Below are positions 11,063-23,196 of a stretch of DNA of 64,000 nt, one piece after another. A program made the translations under genes and the position numbers. Every line of letters starts with the position of its first letter. The stretch's first letter is position 1. Below the pieces are notes generated by a model. That model saw only the letters and a program-made list of their open reading frames with translations. It searched no databases and had not been told where the DNA came from. This DNA comes from Ceratobasidium sp. AG-K (taxonomy: Eukaryota > Basidiomycota > Agaricomycetes > Cantharellales > Ceratobasidiaceae), in the NCBI GenBank assembly GCA_037039685.1, contig JAWNGF010000003.1:5436571-5500570 (forward strand). Direction: 5' to 3'.

Positions 11063-12990
11063 ATGCTGAGATCGCCGCCACACATGAATATCCTAGACTT
11101 TCCGGACGAGATCATCCAACATATCCTTGCACTGTCAGAGCCCAAGGCAGTCCAATGCTGCCAGCAAGTAAGTCTGCTCTTTGCCTCTAGCTTCACACTT
11201 TATCTAATACCCATAGACATGTCGCAAGATACGCTCACTGGTTGCTAATTCTTTATTTTTAACTTATCTTTACACTCTCGGCCTGCTAGGATACGCCCTG
11301 CCTGCTAACCCCCGTTCCGACCTCACGCTTGATGAATGCGTCGCATTGCTGCAGGAACATCACCGAGGTTGGTCTCGCAATACTGCCCCTTCACCCATGG
11401 AGATAGAACTGGTGCGCCATACTTGGCCGCCACTAGTGGTTCGATACGCCGGGGGAGTATTTGCCTACAACGATCCTTTGGATTACCCATTCATTTCGGG
11501 CAGTCTGTGCTTTTATCAACTTGCATCAAGAAATATAGGCACCGAGGCAAAGAATTGGACGTTGAAAAATATTGTGCCCAACGACGACTTGAATATTCTC
11601 GATTATTGGGTCGAACCAATAATCGATTTACTTATCCTGCTCGCCGAATGTACTTCCTGGTCTCCGTATGAGACTTGTGACTACAAAGTTTACCTTAGGA
11701 CGATGAGCACGAATGTAGCCCATCCAAGGGCCTTGGTCCCTATTCTTCCTGTTGAGCTTCCATCGTCCAGGGTGAGTTTAACGGGACCTGGTTCATTCGA
11801 GGTCTTGGGGGACATCCTCGTTGTCCGGTTTTGGGGAAGGTCTTCATGGATCCTCATATGGGATTGGTACAGGGGAGTTGAAGTCGCGGTGAGATTTGAT
11901 TTACATCTGGGATCCGTTTACCACCTGATCGCTGACTCAAATGTCCGCTTTATGTAGCGGCTCTCTCTTTCCCATGTGTTTACATTCGCACTACTCTCTC
12001 AACGGGCGATTCTCATCCCACGGTATCTTCCGATTTATGACAGATCCCCTTCTTCCAGTAGCGATACCTTGATCGAGGGCGTTTTTGGATCGCTCGATGT
12101 ATACACCTTTGACCCCCTTGCTCAGCGATCGGTCGCTCCCTGCTTAATTGCAACTTTTTCACTTCCTCCCCTCAGAGATGACGGATATAATGGATCCACA
12201 TTGGTTCTCGTGCGTGAATACGGCCCAACTTCAACAACCACACCTGAGCTATCCCAGCCCAAGGTCTACGACTGGTCGCCCCAACATCGTTGGATTACTA
12301 TTCACGTAACCCTGGATGGAGGCAATTTATCTTCGTCTACGGGGATACTCTGTGCCCCCCTTGATCTATTTCTCAACTTGGTCCACAGCAAACAAACAGC
12401 ATACAATAGCAATAATGGCCCGTCACAAACCCTCTGCCCTTTGATAATCCCTTGGGATGCGTGGGGCTACCACACTGTTTGGGCTGACCCCAGCACCGGG
12501 GAGGCCGACAAGAACGTATCTCTGAAAGACTCTCTGGTCGGAAACCGCCTAGTCATAGCTCGAGGATCAAGTGGCGGCGACGGTAGAGAAACAAACAAGT
12601 TTGTTGTGATTGATCTAGACCAGGTGCAGTCCTGGCCGAAGTGTGCTTTTGACCAACGCGAGCCTTTGGGCACCCTTGTAGAGATAGATAAATTTGGAGA
12701 CGCTGGTGGAAAGCAAACCGCCCAGCGTATATTCTGCGACGAAGGCGGGTCTATGCTGACGTCAAGATTTGAAAGGGTCGTCCACCTGGAGAATACAATT
12801 GCAACTCGAACCAATGATGATGTATTCGTTGACAGCGAAAATTGTGAGTACAAGATGGATGCACGATGATGCAACGCTTGACCACCCGTTTATTATGGAA
12901 CCTGTGGTTATCAGTTGTTGTCTTTCAGACCCCGCGCGTGCGTGCTCATATTATGTTGCTGATACTGTTGGCGCTCTACTTATCGTTTGA
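11063..12990 (+). CDS. F-box protein
   Basis: Four exons (11063-11167, 11217-11888, 11958-12843, 12929-12990) make 574 residues. The N-terminal F-box is clear: NILDFPDEIIQHILALSEPK and then CCQQTCRKIRSLVANSLFL. F-box proteins bind Skp1 and recruit substrates to SCF ubiquitin ligases. The rest lacks Kelch or LRR signatures and resembles the beta-rich C-terminal part common in agaricomycete F-box families. Intron 11889-11957 is 69 nt, a multiple of three, and holds the only in-frame stop; unspliced transcripts would truncate the protein. The last intron starts at a strong GTGAGTACAAG donor. If it is not used, the protein ends at 12869 instead. The target substrate cannot be inferred. Confidence 0.82.
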
Positions 12991-13877
12991 CCCTTAGCAA
13001 ACAAGCAGAAGCTATTCACTTTTGGTATATCCGGTCGGATCGTCCTGAGGTCTTGTGCGCATGTAGCGCTACCCTACACGGTGATCAAAATATCTCAAAA
13101 TTCCTATCGTGTATTACAATTTCACGATCGTTACGTCTATTCAAATGCCTTTACGTGGACAAAAATGCTCATGGGTCGAGAAAGTACACGTACGTGGAAG
13201 ATAACACAGATATGGCCTTGGAAGGCGCTAGGGCGTGAACTCATTGAAACAGAGATATATATGCGCATAAGGTCTTTGGAAACGATTGAAACTAGACGTA
13301 TACTGTTACTACAGCGGTCCTATAGGTGAATATGCATTTAGAGCAGGTTGAACGCTATATGTCACAGGAGAAACGGTGACTGTATGCGTGAAAAAAGAGG
13401 CTGTCCAGGCAGAAATGCTGCAGCGGGACGTGCATCAGGGGCATATGGCAAAATCATGGTTTATGAGCTATCAATAATCGTGAAAGGCGGTCGAGGTGAT
13501 ACACTCAAACCTGATTTAAGCTGTTTCAGGTGCCAACGAGTGCGCTAGGAATGTTATCACCGCACCTGTGAGGCACATCGGGAAATTTTCAAATGGTCTC
13601 CGACGCTCCAGAAGCTTCTGTGATTCTCCAGATCCATTATGGGGCACCAATAGCGAATCAGGTTGCGCCGACGTACACGAACTGCATACAATAGCTGTGG
13701 GATTTGCACTGAATTCATTTTTTCTCGCCGCCTACAGTACTTGGCACAACGTAAATTTATGGATAGGCACTCAAGCCTTGAGAATGATAAATAGATTCAT
13801 TCTATTCGATCGCACTGGTCCACCCGGTCTCACTTGGCTTTGGATTGATTCCAGCGGGATGGAAGTACTGTTCATTT
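12991..13877. other. Intergenic, no confident gene
   Basis: Lies between the F-box gene and the 3' end of the TPR-CHAT gene. One plus-strand open frame (13568-13897, 109 codons) contains a mildly hydrophobic middle but no recognisable motif, and its end overlaps the CHAT gene. I do not call it a gene. Confidence 0.4.
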
Positions 13878-16800
13878 TCACAAGCCCAGATGTATAAATG
13901 GCGCCCACCGCATAATTGAATCTACTCCCACTCTCTCGCGTAGCCCACCAACTGCCTTATGAAGTGCCTTAGCCACTCCTCCATTATGCATGTTTCCATC
14001 TTTCAATAGCTCCGCATACACCCGTCCGGCAACCTCTGGCCCGTCTGCATCCCATATCGACCACATTGTTGCGATTATACTTGGATACCCAGCCATCAGC
14101 ATTCCAGCTGCCAGGTGAACCGCCTCGTCTGGTAGGTGCTTGTCGCCTGTCGCGGTTTGACACGCAGATAGAAACGCGAGTCCCTTGTTCTTGAATGAAC
14201 TCTCGGTGATTGAGGAAAGCCTCAGGTTACCATCATGCAAGTGAAATGCACTCTGTGTTGGGTCTGTTATATCCTGCGTAGCGTGGCAAGCTAGGTGTAC
14301 CCAGCTGTACTCTTCCATTCCATCTAGGACCGATTTGACGGTAGCTTTGGCGCCGTCTAATTCTAGGAACCGATTCTCCTTGACATAGCCCTTGATTATG
14401 TCTATTTCTTGTCGCGCGTAGGGTAAGGGAGAAAGGCCTGATGTGTTTTCTTGTACAACAGCCAATAGGCCGGAGTGTGGAGGTGAAACTTGAGGGATTG
14501 ATGGTAACAGCGCGCTAACCGTAGGCGTGTATGAAGATACAACCAGGTCAAAGGCACCCGGCTGGGTCGGATCAGAACAACCAGCAGCATGAAGGGGAAG
14601 GAAAGAGAGCGGCCCCGTTGTGCACCATGTTATGTGTGGTAGTTCGTCAGTGGGGAGTTGTTCCTATAAACGTGTTAGTGGCTTAGCTACCGTGAGTAGA
14701 ATGGTTTTATACTCACATTGTAGTGAAGAAAATCTAAGATAGGTTTTACCAGGTTCAGCCACAAGTTCGAGAGTAATTGCTGTGTGACCTGGTCGTGAGA
14801 TGGTCCCATCAGAGAATCGGGTTTTTTTAACTTCATCAAGCCTCGGTGCCTGACCAACTGTTTCACGTGTTGCCCAGCCCTTTCTGCTTCTTCGGTGGAG
14901 AAGCTCTTGAGCGGAACGTGAGCTGTCTCATCGTCGTCCGGCCGAATTATTAGAGCACTGCACCGATCCCCATGAACATTGATCACAACTACGGGTCCGT
15001 CTCTCGCAGCATGCCGAAGTTCGCTTGCTTTCCGAGGGAGCATAAAATCCTCAAAGCCAGGAATAGAGCGGACCTGGTTAAGTAGGCTCTTCCACTCGAA
15101 AGCAAGATTATGATGGCGGTGAGCGTCCCGTTCTAGGTTTAGGTCACTCTCAGGTGACAAAAACCCGCTGGATGACTGTGACCCTTCATGTTCGAGCATG
15201 CGACCAACTTCCTTGAGTCTTAGCGCCAAAGCTGGATCCTTCGCTGACAGGCTGTCAAACGGTGTTCGTAGTTGGAGTATCTGTCCCCATACGATTGAGC
15301 GGCCCGATTCGAGTCATTCGAGTGCGCAGTCATAAGACCCGATTTGAATGGCGCACGATGCAGCCTCTGTAGCAATGTCTCCGATTTCGTTTATCAACTT
15401 GTATCGCTGGTCAATTGTTGTTCCAAGCCAGACTAACTGCGGCAACAGGTCTATGGTCCTCTGATATGCTACCTGGAGAGAGGAAAGCCCGTGCTGAGAT
15501 GCCAGTTTAGCCCATTCGCGGGATGCCTCGAATCTCATTCGTGGACGCCCTGTTTCGGATTGCGCCGCGCTCTCGTAATAGGTGAGTGCAATCTCAATAT
15601 CTTCGAAAAATCCCGTTTGCTCAAAGCGACATTGGTGTAAATTTCCTAGGCTGTAGAGCATTGCTGGCTTTTGCATGTGAGTGGCAGGGATGAGTGAGAT
15701 TGCCTCGGTAAGACATTCAATTCCCAGATTGAGCCCAGTCAGTCCCCCTTGACGCTGAAACCGGGTAAGACAAAGAACCCCTAGGTTGTGGAGCCACTGT
15801 GGCTTTTGCGGGTGGCCTTCGGGTGCGAGAAGGACCGCCTGAGTCAAAGTGTCAGCTGCATTGCTCATGTCCACGAGCCCTCCTTGCCACTCAAACCGGA
15901 GTTGGTATGAGACTCCAAGGTTGTTGAGTATGGATGGGTTGCCTGCGGAGCCATCACGGCTAAGTGACACCGCTTGTAACGAGTATTCAATGGCGCGATC
16001 GATGTCCTTGACTTCTTGAAGATGTTGAAATCGATGCATGTAGGAGAGTCCAAGCATGCTGAGCACCTGGGGTTTACGAGCGTGGTCCGCAGGGGTGAGT
16101 AAATCCGCCTGAACAAGGTATTGTATTGACTTGCTGATGTCCGCAAACTCCCTTAAATATTGGAACCGGCGTTGAAGCCAAACTCCGAGGTTGCACAATA
16201 TCATTGATTTATCTTTACGGTCGTTGGGGATGATAGAGACGGCCTGATCATGGTATTCGATCCCTTTGTTGAGATCTGAAAGCTTCCCAAGATGCTCGAA
16301 TCGATGACCTAGCGAATTTCCAAGGCTACCAAGTATAACCGGCTTAAGCGGATGACTATCGGGGATGAGCCCGACTGCTTGAGTATGACAGTCGATTGCA
16401 TCGTTAATATCAGTTACTTTATCTTGGCGGCCAAATCGGCGCCGGTATGAGTCTCCGAGGTTCTTGAGCTGGGCCGGTCTGCGTGGGTCATCGTTGCCAG
16501 TGAGTGACAGTGCGCGGCGTAGGTAGCCGATTGATTGGTCTATATGCACGATATTTCCAGAATGCTCAAACAAACCTTGGTATGAATTTCCAAGGTTATT
16601 CAGCATATTTGGTTTCTCAGTATGGGTGTCTGGCGTTTGCAGGACTGCCATTGTTTGACACTCAATTGCCTTCTCGACGTCTGAAATCTCCCCTAGACGG
16701 TCGAATCGATGTTGATATGAGGTCCCTAGATTACTGAGCCAGGTAGGCCTCTGCCTGTGATCATTAGGAGCGAGCGAAACCGATTGAACTAAGTATTCAA

Positions 16801-18305
16801 TCCCTTCGTTTAAATCCTCGAGGTCCCCGGTGCACTGAAATCGAATGAGGTAGGAAGCACCAACGTTATTGAGCATCTCTACTTTGTTGGCATAGCCATC
16901 GGGAAGAAGCAAAAGGGCCTGTTTGTAACAATCAACGCCCCTGTCGATGTCCGAGCGCTCCCCTTGATGCTGAAACCGGCACAAGTAGGAACTCCCGAGG
17001 TTACCAAGAATTGTTGGCCTATTTGGATGGCCCTCAGAAATAAGTGAAATTGCCTGGACTTGGTATTCCACCGCACTCTGTATGTCGGCAGGCTCGTCCA
17101 AGCGCTCGAATCGAAGCCGGTAGGCGTTCCCGAGGTCACCAAGCCATCCTGGTTTATGAATTTGGTGATCAGGGGCAAGTAAAGTTGACTGAACCAAGTG
17201 CTCAATCGCACTACAAATATCGGATACTTCTCCGAGTTGCTCGAACCGAAGCCGATATGAATTCCCAAGATTGCTGAGCATTCCTGGCCTATGGGTATCG
17301 TCGTAAGGAACAAGCCCAACCACTTCAACCATTACTTCGATAACCTTGTCAAGACTTGGGAGGTCCCCTGTACGCCGGAAACGAAGTTCATTTAAGCCTG
17401 CGAGTTTATTGAGCATCCCTAGGCGATGCATATGTCCATCAGGGATGAGGGAGATAACATGCGCTTGGCAACCAATCGCGCCGTCTAGATCCGAAAGCTC
17501 CCGCAATGATTCAAAGCGACGCTCGTATGCGTTTCCAAATTGGATCAGCATTTTCGGTTTCATTGGATTGCCATCGGAGGTGAGTGTGACCGCTTCCCTG
17601 TGAGAATCAATCGCTTTGGTCAGATCCATCAATTCCCCTAAGAGTGAAAATCGGAGCAGGTATGAGTTTCCGATATCGTTGAAAATTGCTGCCTTGTGTG
17701 CGTGACCGGACGGAGTGAGCATGATTGCCTGCATTCGGCAGTCAATTGCCTCGTCAATATCTGAAAGATTGTGTTGGTGATAAAATCGGCGGTTGTATGC
17801 GTCCCCAAGGTCGGCGAGAATCGCCGACTTGCGGGGGTCGTTATCCAGCGTAATCAGAGCTGCTCGTTGCTGGCATTCGATGACTTTATCGATGTCCTCA
17901 ATTCTACCAAGTTGTTGAAACCGGAGGCACAGTAGACGAGCATGTGTCATGAGCGCGTCGGGATCTTCCAAAGAACTGACCAACGTAAAACATCAATGAT
18001 TCGGCCTTTCCATGTCACTTCGTCAGGGTTTACATGACCTCATACCTTACAGCTGATGTGCTTTCTGACAGAGACACAAGACTTATATCTGAGTTGCTAT
18101 TTGTATCATTTGCCAGTCGGGTCTCATTCCCGCTGGCACTGTCTCCAGGACGCATCGTCCCAAACGTTCGCGATTCGCCTGGATTTTCGGTATCGCTGGT
18201 TTCTGTCCCTTGGTTAATCCGCTCTGCGTTCGTAATTAGTAGACGTTTGATACCAACATGAGGATGACGGACTGTCACCGTGCTGACCCTCAAACTTTTC
18301 CGCAT
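13878..18305 (-). pseudogene. TPR-CHAT protease gene with one in-frame TGA
   Basis: Three minus-strand exons are readable. A short Ser/Thr-rich N-terminus starts at 18305. It splices at a GTATGAG donor into a very long exon (about 17970 down to 14716), and a last exon holds the catalytic domain. The long exon encodes roughly 17 tetratricopeptide-like repeats of about 50 residues, with the recurring core LGNSYxxRFExxGExxDI. The C-terminus is a CHAT (caspase-HetF-associated) domain with the catalytic His in HLACHATQD and Cys in FLSACQTATGD. It ends IMRWAPFIHLGL as in intact family members. At 15314-15316 the frame carries TGA where the family has Trp in the ALEWLE-GRS motif; more than 1,100 other codons are open. 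No sensible intron removes it. So either this allele is a very young pseudogene or the product is a truncated, protease-less TPR protein. Fungal CHAT proteins are suspected in recognition and cell death, which is not proven here. Confidence 0.88.
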
Positions 18306-20191
18306 TGGAAATAAACGTAGGATGGGCTGGACTCATACTACTGAACAATGGAAGACTGATTCAACCAGAACTCATCTGCATCATGAATATATTCTAACTT
18401 ACCACGCCCGTCCGCACTGCTAGCTGGACTCGTGTGCTGGGGTAGAGTTGAGATTATTGCCTTTTTTTCGTATCCGGTGGTGCGTCCTGCTCGTCTATAA
18501 GGACCGATACCACGCTCTATCGGGGTCTTGTTCGGGCATGAGCAGCCGCACCATGTGATCATCATTGAAATATACATCGATTATACTCATATAGCTCATC
18601 GAGCGTCGTATCAATTTATTCAGGTGACCAGGAGAGACAGCACGTGGCTGATTGAAAAGCTCCTCGTTGAACAGACACTACGTTGACGGCGTGAGCTGAC
18701 AAGGACACCTGATCTTGGAACCTTGATGTTGCCTTGTTTCTTATCACAAAGCCTCACGGCAGTGCATCAGCAAAAGATTTCAGCACTAATTTGATCCGAA
18801 GAAGCCGGATTAGTGAATTATGAGAGTACCCTACTAATTTGGGGTAAATTAGTTGAAATAATTTCACGTCGGAGTCTGAGAGGGATCCCAACTCACACTC
18901 AAATTAGTAGATTAGTAGATTACCATTTAGTTCACTTATTTTGTATTAACTAGATTATTCACATTTCAGTATTAGAATCTAGTAATCCATTTTGCAGGTT
19001 TCAATAATATATAATCAAGGAATTGTAATCGCATTTTATTGACAGCTAGGTATATACATATATTCTGATATTGGCTTGGAATATGCTCATGGATACAATT
19101 ATCCTACCAGAATGGAGCCATGCATGTAAGTTAGATGACAGCAATGAAGTCGTCAAATGACCAGAGCACAATGGTAAACAAACAACCAGGGTAGTTACAT
19201 GAGCGTGAGTTTTGAGAGCCACTCCTAAATGACCCCGGGTTTAGTCCCATTCGGAGAATGTGATACTTGTTTCAGTAAAATTAGTCAGGGAAACCAGGAT
19301 TCATTGGGCTTTTCTTGCTGATGCACTCGCCTCTCTGCGCTGATCTTCTGGCGTTTTCAGCCAGGAGAATATGGTAAGTGCTACACCGCTCCACTTCCTG
19401 GCAAAATATTGCTGAAATGTCTCCCCAGAATGCCAAGACTTTTACAGGCCTGGAGCGTGTGACGCCAGTACCACCAGCATGTAATGCCGCTTAGCCTGCT
19501 GTCAGCATATGGCTCATTTATATGCGCATATAATGACATTCCAACAGGATGCCTTTGAAGATTCCACTCGTTGACTACTGGGGACACCCGTCATTTGGTG
19601 CTTGAAGTTGAGACGGTGGAAGAAATGCCCACGCTCAGCTGCGGGAGATCCTGATAATAGCTACTTCCAGGAAGGCAGTAATACATTGAGAGTGGTGTAA
19701 AACAAAGGTGTATACAGTATAGCTCATTTATGGCTAGCTGAGAGTGGATTTCAAACCCCGAGCGACATGGCTAATATTATCAACTATTTTACTCAAGCAC
19801 CTTCTACTCAAGCTGCTCCTGGGTTTGGCAGTACTGGTAACAACAGCAAATTTCATTGGAGTACTGGGTAACAATAAATCCCCCAATCCACTACTTCAGA
19901 TATCACTAGTTTTGTATCTTTGTCAAGCATTTACTCATCCCTCTCTGAAATCTTATCCATCTCCGGAGTCAAAGAACAGGTATTTGGATAACCAACAACG
20001 GGACATTCCCCTCTTGGAGATTGGCTCCGACTGTGGGCCTGTAATTTTTTGTTCTTGATCAACGAGTGCGCCCTTTGCCATTGGTTTGCAGCTAGCTGCT
20101 TTCTAGCCTGGCTTGATCGATTAAAGTCATTTATCAAACTAGGACCAAAATCAGAACTTGCTTGAAACAAAACAAAGCTCGGTCCTCAAAC
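18306..20191. other. AT-rich accessory spacer, no gene recognised
   Basis: 18780-19020 is AT-rich and holds short palindromic ACTAATTT/AAATTAGT motifs, suggestive of worn transposon ends. At 19767 a short frame begins MANIINYFTQAPSTQ and stops after 34 codons. It has no family match and could be a remnant. A weak hydrophobic open frame overlaps it at 19744-20058. Nothing here is strong enough to call a gene. Confidence 0.35.
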
Positions 20192-22700
20192 TTACTTGGC
20201 TAGTTCATGAGGTTCCGGTTCCCTACCATCCATGAAATTGTCGCAATCATTTGTTTTGATGGCTAGCTCCCAGATACATTTCATCAAGTCGATATTTGAT
20301 TCATATCGCTTGCGACTGAACCGCTTGATATTTTTTTGGAGGTGATTTTTGATTTCTTCTTGGAACTCACCATGCGTAAGTTTTTGAGAGGGCTTGGGGT
20401 CTTTGGTTTTGGTAATTTTTGTAGTACTCGCCATATTGGCAATCAAAGACTACAGCTCTGTTTAATCAAGATCAATTTCTTATAAAACATTCACTTACTT
20501 GTTCAGGGTACTGCCATATCTCGATCGCCCCCTCGGGTGAGGTGGTGACTGAATGATCTAATGCCTTGTGCAATATGCCAAGCACTTTGAACATCAAATG
20601 AACGCGCCAGTAGCACTCTTCCAAGGAGTCTCCGCCAGTGAGGTAGTCGGACACTTGCCTAAAACTTTCCCGGGCACCTTCTGGTAGATCAAGGATGGGG
20701 TCTGGTTGCCCTGCAACGTCGTTGGCAGCAGACCTTCCTTCCTCAACTCCACGCTTCTGAAAATTTTTCACAGTATCGTCCATAACCTCAACCCAAGCAA
20801 TTTCCCAGCATTGCTTCCATGTCTTCTCCCAAGTTTTCATAAAAACTTGCTCCCAGAGCAAGGGTTCCGGTTTGGCTTTTTTGTTGGGCTGCCAAGAGAC
20901 CAGATCAATCATATGACTAGATAGATTGCCTTCCTTCTTGACCAATTTGAGTGCACATTGCACCTGTGCTCGGAGATCCACCTCTGGACTTCCTGGGTTA
21001 CTCTGGACCTGCTTCCATGTGTAATTGCTTAACATCTCAAGTTCGGGTGTAACAATGCCACTATCAAACATTGGGGGCTTATAATTGGGGCTTGAACTGG
21101 TGCGCGTTGCTGATGCTACTATGTTGATAAACCCCTGTGCAAGGCGCATAATTGGGAGTGGTGTGATACTTTGACTGCTACTACTTGATTGCATGGTCAA
21201 GCTCCGTAACTGGGGTCGGACGCTTTGTTTTGAGCTAGACGGTGATGGAGGGTTGTTTTGTCCGTGTTGGGTTTGAGAAAATGTTGCCCTCAATGGTGAT
21301 TTCCAACTGGAGACAGGAGACACCAAGGTCTGCGAAAGTTGACCTAGGCTCTGAGATGGCCTTGGGTTGCTCTGAGTCGGAAGACCTTCTTCCATCGCTT
21401 TTTCCCATGCCAATGCCCATGCCATGTTGCTAGCAGCTTCCCAGACTGGCAGCCACTTCTGTTTTGAGTTTGGGTATCAAGTCAAACACCAAGATTCAAG
21501 CCAGCTAGAGGGTTTTCCATCTGAAGAATTTTCCGGAATTGAAATATGTAACCGACTCTCGGCTGTAAACCAAGATCAGCGTCCCCAACTCATTGTAAAC
21601 GTCATACCCTACCTTTTTTGCATGTTCACCCCCGATCCATGTCATAGGCGGTTTGGATTCCCAAGCTAGCGCCAACTGGGATGGGGGATTTGCAGTTTCT
21701 GCAACCTTTCCTATGTCAATTGCAGCTCTTCCTGCCGCTCTTCCAGAAGGTTTGCTGTGGTCCCCAGTAGCGAAAAGTCGAGGAAGGAGCTCACTGGGAT
21801 TACTCAAGTTTTTGAGCTGCACTGAAAGGGCTTGGGCTGAATTGGCCTCATTCCAGTTCACTTCCCAGTTCCGTTTCCACCTTTTGCGCCAACTTGCGTC
21901 CCACAATCTGTTCCATGTAGCAATACTTGCTGTTTCATGTTTGGCTGCCAAGAATTCTAACCAGGCCACTACTGATGCTGCAATAACTCATTGACGATTG
22001 GGAATAATGGGATTTTCGGCAGGGGTTTGAGTGGGAACATTGACTGGGAGGGCGAGTAGTGAGGTAATGTGATTCCTAGCAGATTGAAAAATCCATTTTG
22101 AAACTTCTCTCTGTCTCTCGTCTGCAATATCCTCCTGCCAGAATGAGCTCCCGACGACGTGTTGCAACAAAGAAACCTTCTGCCAGAATTTGTCCAAAGC
22201 GGTCCCAGTGCTACCAACATGATGCTCATGTACCGAAAGGGATCTGCGTGCAATTGATGTGGCAAGAGCGAGAGCAAAAAGTGATTTATGCTCCAATCAC
22301 GAAGGATCGAGCATTGTGAAAGCGCCGTAGCACAGGGAGATTAAAAATAGGATATTTGTATTCCTCATTTCTTCTGATAATGAGATACTTATCCATAAAG
22401 TGGAATTTAGTTCTGTGACATCAGGGATCGGGGTTATGACAAAGGCAGGTAGCTTGTCGCGGTTATCCTGTTGGTCATTGTGGCGAGCAAGTTGTATTTT
22501 GAAAAAGGAACCGTTGTTTGTTGCAAGTATGAGAAAGAACTTTTGCTTGTTAACCCCGGCGCTATATTTGTGCAGTTGCAATCGCTTGATACTTTTATTT
22601 GTCAAGGAGTGATACCAGGCAATGGTAGAGTTCAGTGGCCAAGGGCGGTTGCGTGCTGAATAAAACCCGATGGCTATCTCGGGGAGTTTTGGAGCCATTG
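20192..22700 (-). pseudogene. Tryptophan-stripe protein, left paralogue, disrupted
   Basis: Minus-strand homologue of the intact gene at 37701-40346. The same three exons and the same intron positions can be followed, with matching motifs (STIAWYHSLTNKSIKRLQLH, VVAWLEFLAAKHE, KWLPVWEAASNMAWALAWEK, WKQCWEIAW). Three in-frame stops break it at 22297-22299, 21988-21990 and 21477-21479, at places where the intact copy has an uninterrupted exon. The second and third are TGA where the paralogue has CGA, or a CGA lies next to it in the alignment; this fits C-to-T change at CpG. A Ty3 retroelement lies directly against the 5' end at 22700/22701, and the TSD copy CAATG (minus strand) supplies an ATG. 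The first coding piece probably lies beyond the element at 29925-29984. The C-terminal exon, ending near 20192, has no further damage. Function is unknown. Confidence 0.8.
22696..22700. repeat. Target-site duplication CATTG (left)
   Basis: CATTG directly precedes the LTR start TGTCG; the same five bases follow the other LTR at 29925-29929. Confidence 0.93.
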
Positions 22701-23155
22701 TGTCGTAAGCTTCTTCTTGGTGGCTATGAGACAAGCCGCGACGGAGAGTGGACGGCACTAAGACCTTAGTGACCTCTCGAACCGCAACACACTTAAGCGT
22801 CTGTAGGCTCTTGAGGGTAGAGGTGGTTCTAAGTGTCACTCAGAGGGGATGTTTTGACGAGACAAAACAAGCTGGGGTTACCAGGCTTGTTGGTCCTCTA
22901 TATATAAGCAAGAAGTGGCCGAGTCATACAAGGCGCAGCCACATGAGTCATACAGTCTACCAGACAGGAGTGTCCAAGTGAGTCATGCTGTATGAACAGA
23001 CATGACTCGTACAAAGCACAGCCGCGTTACACAATGTAACAGGATAACCACAAGAAGGTGGCAACGCGGCAAACAGAAACAGAAACACAAAGCAAGGGAG
23101 GATACAGGCAGGCGAGACAACAGGCAAGTCCGATGGAGTGAGCTAGCTCGCGACA
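22701..23155 (-). repeat. 3' LTR of the Ty3 element
   Basis: It matches the 29470-29924 copy along its full 455 bp in my reading. On the minus strand it reads from TGTCG at 23155 to CGACA at 22701 and faces into the left Trp-stripe gene, so transcription started here would run into that gene. Confidence 0.95.
22899..22906 (-). promoter_or_regulatory. TATA box in the 3' LTR
   Basis: TATATATA on the minus strand lies 33 bp upstream of AGCTTG at 22873. That is the expected transcript start, because the 12 bases from there are complementary to the primer-binding site. The same site in the 5' LTR is at 29668-29675. Confidence 0.65.
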
Positions 23156-23158
23156 TTA

Positions 23159-23168
23159 CTCCCCCCTA
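23159..23168 (-). other. Polypurine tract of the Ty3 element
   Basis: Minus-strand TTAGGGGGGAG lies three to four bases before the 3' LTR start and would prime plus-strand DNA synthesis. Confidence 0.75.
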
Positions 23169-23196
23169 AGAGTCCGTTTGGGGGACCTGAACGGAC

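Noticed and set aside
11955..11957. In-frame TAG in the F-box gene as evidence of a pseudogene
   Set aside because: A canonical GTGAGA...GTAG intron of 69 nt removes it and the joined protein continues normally.
15314..15316. TGA in the TPR-CHAT gene as a selenocysteine or programmed readthrough codon
   Set aside because: Fungi of this group lack selenoprotein synthesis, the family residue here is Trp, and no readthrough context is visible. A nonsense change is simpler.
22748..22981. 77-codon open frame on the plus strand in the LTR, repeated identically at 29517-29750
   Set aside because: It lies antisense to the element inside the LTR. The two copies are identical only because the LTRs are; no protein features.
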